Positions 17,266 to 22,130 of a stretch of DNA of 22,130 nt are shown piece after piece. The position numbers and the translations under genes were made by a program. Below the pieces are notes generated by a model. That model was not told where the DNA came from. It worked only from the letters and a program-made list of their open reading frames with translations, and made no database searches. The DNA comes from JALOAD01 sp023228995 [NCBI: Candidatus Muiribacterium halophilum] (GTDB taxonomy: Bacteria; Muiribacteriota; Muiribacteriia; Muiribacteriales), in the NCBI GenBank assembly GCA_023228995.1, contig JALOAD010000054.1, positions 1 through 22,130 of the forward strand. Reading direction: 5' to 3'. The first letter of the stretch is position 1. Every line of letters begins with the position of its first letter.

Positions 17266-18672
17266 ATGGAAAAAATTAAAAAAATGATAATTGATAAAAA
17301 AATTGATTTAGTTGATTTAAAGATTACTGATTTTGTTGGTAGAATGCATCATATTACAGTTCCTGCAAAAAATTTTAATGAATTTCTTATGGAAGATGGT
17401 ATTGGTTTTGATGCTTCAAATTACAAATTCGCTAAAGTGGAAAACAGTGATATGGTATTAAAACCTGATTTATCTTCAGGTTTTGTTGATGAATTTTATT
17501 CAGATAGAGTGCTTTCTTTTTTATGTGATAGTTATATTGCTGATTCAGGACTAAAAAATAATCTTGATCCTAGAAATATATGTAAAAATGTTATTGAACT
17601 TTTCAAAAAAAAGAATATAGCTGACGATATTATGCTTGGACCTGAGTTTGAATTTCATATTTTTGATGATGTAAAGTATGAATATTCTTCAGAAAGAGCT
17701 TTTTTTGAAGTTTTTTCAAAACAATCTAAAAAAAATTCAGGTAATTCTTTTTCAAATAAAGGTTATCATTTAAGTAGCCATGATGGTTATCATGCGTCAT
17801 TACCAAATGATACTTTTGCTGATATTAGAAATAAGATGACAATAGCTTTAGAAGAAATGGGAATTCCTATAAAATATAATCATCATGAGGTTGGCGGTGC
17901 AGGTCAAATGGAGATTGAAACTGATTTTATGGGTTTTTTAGAAGCTGCGGATAATACTCAGATTATTAAATATGTGATAAAAAATATTGCAAAACGAGAA
18001 GGAAAAACTGCTACTTTTATGCCAAAACCAATAGAAAACGAAGCTGGAAATGGATTTCATGTTCATATGTTTCCTGTAAAAGATGGTAAAAACATATTTG
18101 TTGATCAAAACGGTGTTTTTAATGAAATTTTTTATTATGCTATTGGTGGTATATTAAAAAATGTTAAAAGTCTTGTTGCAATTACAAATCCTAGTACTAA
18201 TTCTTATAAAAGACTAATTCCAGGTTTTGAAGCTCCAGTTAAGATCTTTTTTGGAAAAGCAAATCGTTCAGCAACTATAAGAGTTCCTGCTTATGTAAAA
18301 AAACCTGAAAAAATGAGGTTTGAATATAGAACAATGGATGCAATGTGCAATCCATATATGGCATTTTCTGCGATAGCGATGGCAATGTATGATGGTATAG
18401 TTAATAAAATTGATGCTAGAGAATGCGGGTTTGGTCCTTATGATATTAATATTTTTGCTCTTCCAGAAGAAGATATAAAAAATATTGATTCTTTACCAAC
18501 TAATTTTGATGCTGCTTTAAAACATTTAAAAGAAGATAATAGTTTTTTAACTAAGGAAAATATTTTTTCAAAAGTAATTATTGATAAATTCTTAGATATT
18601 AAGTATAAAGAAATAATGGAAGTTAATAAAAAGATTACTCCTTATGAGTATGTGACTTATTATGATTTTTAA
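17266..18672 (+). CDS. glnA: Type I glutamine synthetase (468 aa)
   Basis: It makes glutamine from glutamate, ammonia and ATP in the cytoplasm, normally as a dodecamer. Visible motifs are GFDASNYKFAKVENSDMVL (active-site loop), GPEFEFHIFD and HHEVGGAGQMEIE (metal-binding glutamates), KTATFMPKP, GNGFHVHM, NPSTNSYKRLIPGFEAP (ATP and glutamate binding) and NRSATIRVP. Length equals E. coli GlnA (469). The adenylylation tyrosine of E. coli (NLYDLP, Tyr397) is replaced by Phe397 in INIFALP, so control by adenylylation is not expected. ATG 17266 follows TGGAGGTAAT. No clear promoter is visible in the spacer. arcC follows after 51 bases. Confidence 0.96.
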   Translation: MEKIKKMIIDKKIDLVDLKITDFVGRMHHITVPAKNFNEFLMEDGIGFDASNYKFAKVENSDMVLKPDLSSGFVDEFYSDRVLSFLCDSYIADSGLKNNLDPRNICKNVIELFKKKNIADDIMLGPEFEFHIFDDVKYEYSSERAFFEVFSKQSKKNSGNSFSNKGYHLSSHDGYHASLPNDTFADIRNKMTIALEEMGIPIKYNHHEVGGAGQMEIETDFMGFLEAADNTQIIKYVIKNIAKREGKTATFMPKPIENEAGNGFHVHMFPVKDGKNIFVDQNGVFNEIFYYAIGGILKNVKSLVAITNPSTNSYKRLIPGFEAPVKIFFGKANRSATIRVPAYVKKPEKMRFEYRTMDAMCNPYMAFSAIAMAMYDGIVNKIDARECGFGPYDINIFALPEEDIKNIDSLPTNFDAALKHLKEDNSFLTKENIFSKVIIDKFLDIKYKEIMEVNKKITPYEYVTYYDF

Positions 18673-18723
18673 ATCAAAAGAAGTAAACTGAAAAGTTAAA
18701 TATAAATAACAAAAGAGGTTAAC

Positions 18724-19662
18724 ATGTCGAAAATAGCAGTTATAGCATTGGGTGGAAATAGTATTATTAAAGAAAAAGAAAAAGGAACTATTCAAGAACA
18801 GCTTATTAATTCAGATGATACAAACAAATGTCTAGTTGAACTTGTAAAAAAAGGTTATAATGTTATTATAACTCATGGAAATGGTCCGCAGGTTGGTAAT
18901 ATACTTCTTAGAAATGAAGCTGCAAATCAAATGTATGATGTTCCTGTTATGCCACTTGATATATGTGTTGCAGATTCGGAAGGTGGTATGGGTTATATGC
19001 TTCAGAGATCTATGTTTAATATTTTAAAAAAACAAGGCATTAAAAAGAATGTAGTTACTGTTGTTACACAAGTTGCAGTTTCAAAAGAAGATCCTGCTTT
19101 TAAAAATCCTTCAAAACCAGTTGGTCCTTTTTATGATTTGAAAAGAGCTGAACAGTTAAAAAGTGAAAAAGGTTGGGATATTAAAGAAGATCCAGGAAGA
19201 GGTTATAGAAGAGTTGTTCCTTCTCCAGTACCTGTTGAAATTATTGAAATAGAAAATATAAGAGAACTTGTTGAAGGTGGTAATATTGTTATAGCTGCTG
19301 GTGGCGGTGGTGTTCCTGTTTGTTTTAATTTGGATGGGACTTTAGAAGCTGTTGAAGCTGTTATTGACAAAGATCTTGCATCATCTCTTATGGCTAGAAA
19401 TCTTAATGCTGATCTTTTTATGATTCTTACAGGTGTTCCAAAAATAGCTGTTAATTTTAGAAAAGATAATGAAAAATGGCTTGATGAAATGACTGTTGAA
19501 CAAGCTGAAAAATATATTGCAGAAGGTCAATTTCCAGCAGGTTCAATGGGACCTAAGGTTAAAGCTGCGGTTGATTATGTGAAACATTGTGGCAGAGAAG
19601 TAGTAATAACTTCGCAGGAAGAATTAGGTAAAGAAAAATTTGGTACAGTTATCAAAAAATAA
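18724..19662 (+). CDS. arcC: Carbamate kinase (312 aa)
   Basis: It interconverts carbamoyl phosphate plus ADP with carbamate (to ammonia and CO2) plus ATP, usually to gain ATP in anaerobic catabolism of arginine, agmatine or purine products. Family motifs are IALGGNSI (8-15), THGNGPQVGN (about 51-60), KPVGPFYD, AAGGGGVPV (about 193-201), DKDLASSLMA, ILTGVPKIAVNF and FPAGSMGPKVKAA. Length is typical (about 310). ATG 18724 follows AAAGAGGTTAAC. It lies between glnA and an unknown gene; no arginine deiminase or ornithine carbamoyltransferase gene is present in the window. Adjacency to glutamine synthetase suggests linked ammonia handling, which is inference. Confidence 0.96.
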   Translation: MSKIAVIALGGNSIIKEKEKGTIQEQLINSDDTNKCLVELVKKGYNVIITHGNGPQVGNILLRNEAANQMYDVPVMPLDICVADSEGGMGYMLQRSMFNILKKQGIKKNVVTVVTQVAVSKEDPAFKNPSKPVGPFYDLKRAEQLKSEKGWDIKEDPGRGYRRVVPSPVPVEIIEIENIRELVEGGNIVIAAGGGGVPVCFNLDGTLEAVEAVIDKDLASSLMARNLNADLFMILTGVPKIAVNFRKDNEKWLDEMTVEQAEKYIAEGQFPAGSMGPKVKAAVDYVKHCGREVVITSQEELGKEKFGTVIKK

Positions 19663-19706
19663 ATAAGAGTTTTTTATATACTGTTTGGGAAATAAAGGGG
19701 TTTTAA

Positions 19707-21191
19707 ATGGCTGATAAAAATAATATTGAGGATCTTTTAAAAGATAATAAAGTTAATAAAAAAGATAGCGATGATGAACTTGCTATTCTTCGTATATTTA
19801 ATAGTGATGATAAAGATAATGATTCTATAATAATCGAAGAACCGGAAGTTAAAGAAGATATTGAACTTGTACTTGATGATGGTGAAAGTCTTTTTATTGA
19901 TGAAGAAGAAATTGTTGATGAAAAATTTAAATTAAATTTAAACGATAATGATATTTTATCTGATATTTCTCCTATAGAAAGTCCTGTTGAGGTTATGATT
20001 GAATCTAAAATTGAAAAAAATGATATTTTGGAAGAATTTTTAAAAAAAGAAAATCAACAGGGATTATCAGTTGAAGAAAAAAAGGAAATTGTTGAAGAAG
20101 ATGATGATGATTTTTATGTTAAATCTTATAAAGATGAAAGTAAAAATAAAGATATTCATAAAGTTAAAAATCTAATAGATTCGTTTCTTGAATTATTTAT
20201 TTCAAAGAATGGCAAAAGCTTTCATGTTTCAAGTAAAGGAGAGTTATTTTTTATTCTCAATCAAGGTAAAGTGGAAAAAGAGATTAATAAAGAATTTAAT
20301 TATAAATCGCTCAATTCATTTATTGATTATATTTGCTCGAGAGTTGAGATGGAAAGTCTTGATGAAAATGGAATTTTAAAAAAAATATATAATTATAGGA
20401 AAAAATCATTTAGATTTTACATGCTTAAAGATTATAAATCAATTTCGCTTTCTTTTGAATTTATTGAAGATATTTATGATAGTATATTTAAGATAACAGA
20501 AGATATTCCTTTTAATCTTATGTTTTCTCCATATAGAGGTGCTATTAATATTATTTCGGGATTTAAACCTGAATACGCACAGATGTTATGTTCTATTATT
20601 CTTGAAAAATATATTTCAGCTGAAAAAAATGTAATACTTCTTTATGAAGATGATAGTTTTGTTTATAATACTTCTTCTTTTAATTTTAGCAGTATAAGAC
20701 TTGATGATGATAGAAAACATGTAATGAACTCTGTTGTTGAAATCGATAGTATTATTATTATTTATGCATCAGTTAAAGATAAATTTATTAAAAAAGCTTT
20801 AGAACTTGCTTATTCAGGCAAAAATGTATTTTTCATTACAGCAGGTAAAAATTCTTGTGGTGATATTATTGAATTTTTCTTGTATAATATTATAGATGTT
20901 GATAAAAGAAGAATTTTTTCAAAATACATTAATTCTGTAGTTTCTCTGGGATTGATGAAAAAAGGTGCAAATGTTATATTACCAGTATATGATTTTTTGT
21001 ATATTGATAGGAAATTGAAAAGAAATCTTTTTGAAAGCAAGATGGATGTGTTTTTTAGAGGTATTAATGAGGATTCAGGAGATAAAATAATAAGATTTGA
21101 TAAAGTTTTAAACAATTATGTTCAAAAAAATCTTATTAAAACAGTGGAAGCTGAGGATTTTGTTAGGTCGTTTTCTTGGACAATAGAATAG
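19707..21191 (+). CDS. Probable catalytically dead PilT/GspE-type ATPase homologue (494 aa)
   Basis: Residues 1-150 are highly acidic and probably disordered. From residue 156 (LIDSFLELFISKNGKSFHVS) the order of segments follows PilT-type ATPases: an N-terminal PAS-like part; RGAINIISGFKPEYAQML where PilT has RGLxLVTGPTGSGKSTTL; NVILLYEDDSFVYN for the ILTIEDPIEFVH stretch; VEIDSIIIIYASVKD for the EDPDVILVGEMRD stretch; ALELAYSGKNVFFITAGKNS for ALTAAETGHLVFATLHTNS; then VVSLGLMKKG and ILPVYDFLYIDRKLKRNLFE. The Walker A Gly-Lys-Ser/Thr is lost (Tyr290-Ala291-Gln292) and the Walker B Glu is Ala354. The likely role is a scaffold or regulator of a type IV pilus-like or secretion machine, which is inference. 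The assignment rests on a by-eye alignment. ATG 19707 follows AAAGGGGTTTTAA. Confidence 0.6.
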   Translation: MADKNNIEDLLKDNKVNKKDSDDELAILRIFNSDDKDNDSIIIEEPEVKEDIELVLDDGESLFIDEEEIVDEKFKLNLNDNDILSDISPIESPVEVMIESKIEKNDILEEFLKKENQQGLSVEEKKEIVEEDDDDFYVKSYKDESKNKDIHKVKNLIDSFLELFISKNGKSFHVSSKGELFFILNQGKVEKEINKEFNYKSLNSFIDYICSRVEMESLDENGILKKIYNYRKKSFRFYMLKDYKSISLSFEFIEDIYDSIFKITEDIPFNLMFSPYRGAINIISGFKPEYAQMLCSIILEKYISAEKNVILLYEDDSFVYNTSSFNFSSIRLDDDRKHVMNSVVEIDSIIIIYASVKDKFIKKALELAYSGKNVFFITAGKNSCGDIIEFFLYNIIDVDKRRIFSKYINSVVSLGLMKKGANVILPVYDFLYIDRKLKRNLFESKMDVFFRGINEDSGDKIIRFDKVLNNYVQKNLIKTVEAEDFVRSFSWTIE

Positions 21192-21219
21192 AAGAGAATA
21201 GAGTAAAGGAGAATTAATT

Positions 21220-21729
21220 ATGCTGATTAAACAGTTAGTTGTAGAAGTAAAAAACAAGGTAGGGGAACTACATAATATAGTTTCAATACTTTCAAAATTT
21301 AACATTGATATGAAAGCTTTGCTTTCAAATACTGAGCTTACAGATTCTGGAGTTGTGAATAAAATTAGAATGATTGTTATGAACAATGAACTTGCAGTTT
21401 CTGTACTTGAAAATGAAGGGTATAAAGCTTATCTTGAAAATGTTGTAATAGTTGATGTTACTGATGCTACAGGTAGTTTTACTCCAATTCTCAAAGTGTT
21501 AAAAGATAATAAACTCAATATTGCTTATGTTTATACTTTTCTTACACATGTAGAAAATAAAGCTCTTGCAGTATTTAATTTTGATAATAATGAAAAAGCT
21601 CTTAAAGTATTGAAAGATAATCAATTTACTATTGTAACTAATAATACAATAAAAAGCAGATATGGAAATTCTGAATTGTTTGAAGAAAGGAATATTAGAG
21701 AATATCTTTCTACAATAATTACGCCATAA
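21220..21729 (+). CDS. Tandem ACT-domain protein (169 aa)
   Basis: Residues 2-68 start with IKQLVVEVKNKVGELHNIVS and continue ILSKFNIDMKALLSNTELTD, a typical ACT beta-alpha-beta start. A second ACT unit, VVIVDVTDATGSFTPILKVL then NKLNIAYVYTFLT, covers about residues 75-140. ACT domains bind small ligands, usually amino acids. Free-standing tandem ACT proteins of this type are common and mostly uncharacterised regulators. A tail of about 30 residues (KSRYGNSELFEERNIREYL) follows. ATG 21220 follows AAAGGAGAATTA. It lies 28 bases after the pseudo-ATPase gene, probably in the same operon. An amino-acid-sensing role near glnA is plausible but unproven. Confidence 0.8.
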   Translation: MLIKQLVVEVKNKVGELHNIVSILSKFNIDMKALLSNTELTDSGVVNKIRMIVMNNELAVSVLENEGYKAYLENVVIVDVTDATGSFTPILKVLKDNKLNIAYVYTFLTHVENKALAVFNFDNNEKALKVLKDNQFTIVTNNTIKSRYGNSELFEERNIREYLSTIITP

Positions 21730-21732
21730 TAC

Positions 21733-21761
21733 TTGACAAAATATAAAAAAAAGGTTACCTT
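21733..21761 (+). promoter_or_regulatory. Possible promoter for tRNA-Gln
   Basis: A perfect TTGACA (21733-21738) begins three bases after the upstream stop codon. A 17-base spacer leads to TACCTT (21756-21761), a poor -10. The start would be near 21768, eight bases before the tRNA. The element overlaps a terminator hairpin. Confidence 0.35.
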
Positions 21762-21764
21762 TTT
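21748..21764 (+). terminator. Short intrinsic terminator after the ACT-domain gene
   Basis: AAAAAGG (21748-21754) pairs perfectly with CCTTTTT (21758-21764) around TTA, inside A-rich and T-rich flanks. The stem has only two G-C pairs, so it is weak. It may be bidirectional. Confidence 0.5.
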
Positions 21765-21775
21765 AATCGTTAAGC

Positions 21776-21849
21776 TGGGATATCGTCTAATGGCAGGACT
21801 GCTGACTCTGGATCAGCCAATGGTGGTTCAAATCCATCTATCCCAGCCA
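21776..21849 (+). tRNA. trnQ: tRNA-Gln (anticodon CTG)
   Basis: The acceptor stem TGGGATA (21776-21782) pairs with TATCCCA, followed by discriminator G and an encoded CCA (21847-21849). The anticodon stem GCTGA/TCAGC encloses CTCTGGA, giving anticodon CTG (Gln, CAG codon). The T-arm contains GGTTCAAATCC. The U1-A72 start is typical of tRNA-Gln. Confidence 0.97.
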
Positions 21850-22130
21850 TTATTTTTTTATTCGTTTCATAAAAAATATTCTACCATCTGAATCAAGAGA
21901 TTTTTCCATATATGTTGAATAAGGAAAATTTTTAATTTTATGAACCCAAGTATGTGAGGAATATGGGTTGTAAAATTTTTCATAATCTTCTTTTATTACA
22001 GTTAACATATATGGGCAAAAATCAGTTGCGAATATAAATTCACCGTTGGTTTTAAGGAGTTTATATATAAATTTCATAAGTTCGTAAGTAACTGTTCTTC
22101 TTTTTCTGTGTCTTTTTTTAAACCATGGGT
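21850..22130 (-). CDS. trmB: tRNA (guanine-N7-)-methyltransferase, C-terminal part (5' end outside window)
   Basis: Reading the minus strand from the window edge gives PWFKKRHRKRR, matching the TrmB signature PDPWPKKRHHKRR. It continues with LLKTNGEFIFATDFCPYML, the Rossmann-fold strand and following helix of the SAM-dependent enzyme that methylates G46 of tRNAs. An internal ATG at 22077 is not the start, because the conserved signature lies upstream of it. The stop (21850-21852 complement) directly abuts the 3' CCA of the convergent tRNA-Gln gene. Confidence 0.88.
   Translation of the reverse strand, partial: PWFKKRHRKRRTVTYELMKFIYKLLKTNGEFIFATDFCPYMLTVIKEDYEKFYNPYSSHTWVHKIKNFPYSTYMEKSLDSDGRIFFMKRIKK

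Noticed and set aside
19663-19706. Promoter with -10 TATACT before the pseudo-ATPase gene
   Set aside because: No matching -35 is found at 16-18 bases; the 44-base gap fits simple cotranscription with arcC.
22075-22077. Minus-strand ATG as the start of trmB
   Set aside because: The conserved PWFKKRHRKRR signature is encoded upstream of it in the same frame, so the gene continues beyond the window.

Overview
This window comes from an A+T-rich bacterium. It carries the classic transcription/translation block tuf - rpmG - tRNA-Trp - secE - nusG - rplK - rplA - rplJ - rplL - rpoB - rpoC, followed by a metabolic and accessory stretch. Arginine is written almost only as AGA, and ribosome binding sites are GGAGG-like. 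The genes alone do not fix the phylum. The oversized RNA polymerase subunits (beta 1513 aa, beta' 2242 aa, each one unbroken frame) rule out a textbook proteobacterium or firmicute and suggest a poorly sampled, probably anaerobic lineage. That lineage assignment is inference only.

Layout: 1-1162 holds the end of EF-Tu, bL33, tRNA-Trp(CCA), SecE and NusG. 1192-3654 is the ribosomal protein part. It has a strong promoter overlapping a terminator-like hairpin before rplK, a hairpin before rplA that looks like the L1-binding site of 23S rRNA, a typical L10 leader with an intrinsic terminator and a possible antiterminator before rplJ, and a terminator after rplL. 3694-15120 is the RNA polymerase transcription unit, with its own consensus promoter, rpoB, rpoC and a strong terminator. 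15133-17025 is a two-gene unit (TPR protein, YraN nuclease-like protein) that may be translated leaderless. 17026-17265 is a gene-free spacer built of nested inverted repeats and a short tandem repeat. 17266-21729 holds glutamine synthetase, carbamate kinase, a protein that looks like an inactivated PilT/GspE-type ATPase, and a tandem ACT-domain protein. 21776-22130 holds tRNA-Gln(CTG) and, convergent and directly abutting, the end of trmB. The longest stretch without a coding or RNA gene is the 17026-17265 spacer; no gap exceeds 300 bases.

The strongest novelty is the RNA polymerase. Beta' carries about 960 extra residues in the trigger loop, the site of the E. coli SI3 insertion. They are made of many sandwich-barrel-like units interleaved with a roughly 45-residue module that also recurs in the beta insertions and beside the beta' zinc site. 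Beta also has a five-cysteine insertion near its N-terminus, an approximately 145-residue insertion near its C-terminal part, and Asn instead of His at the rifampicin-contact position. The second notable item is the pseudo-ATPase at 19707-21191.
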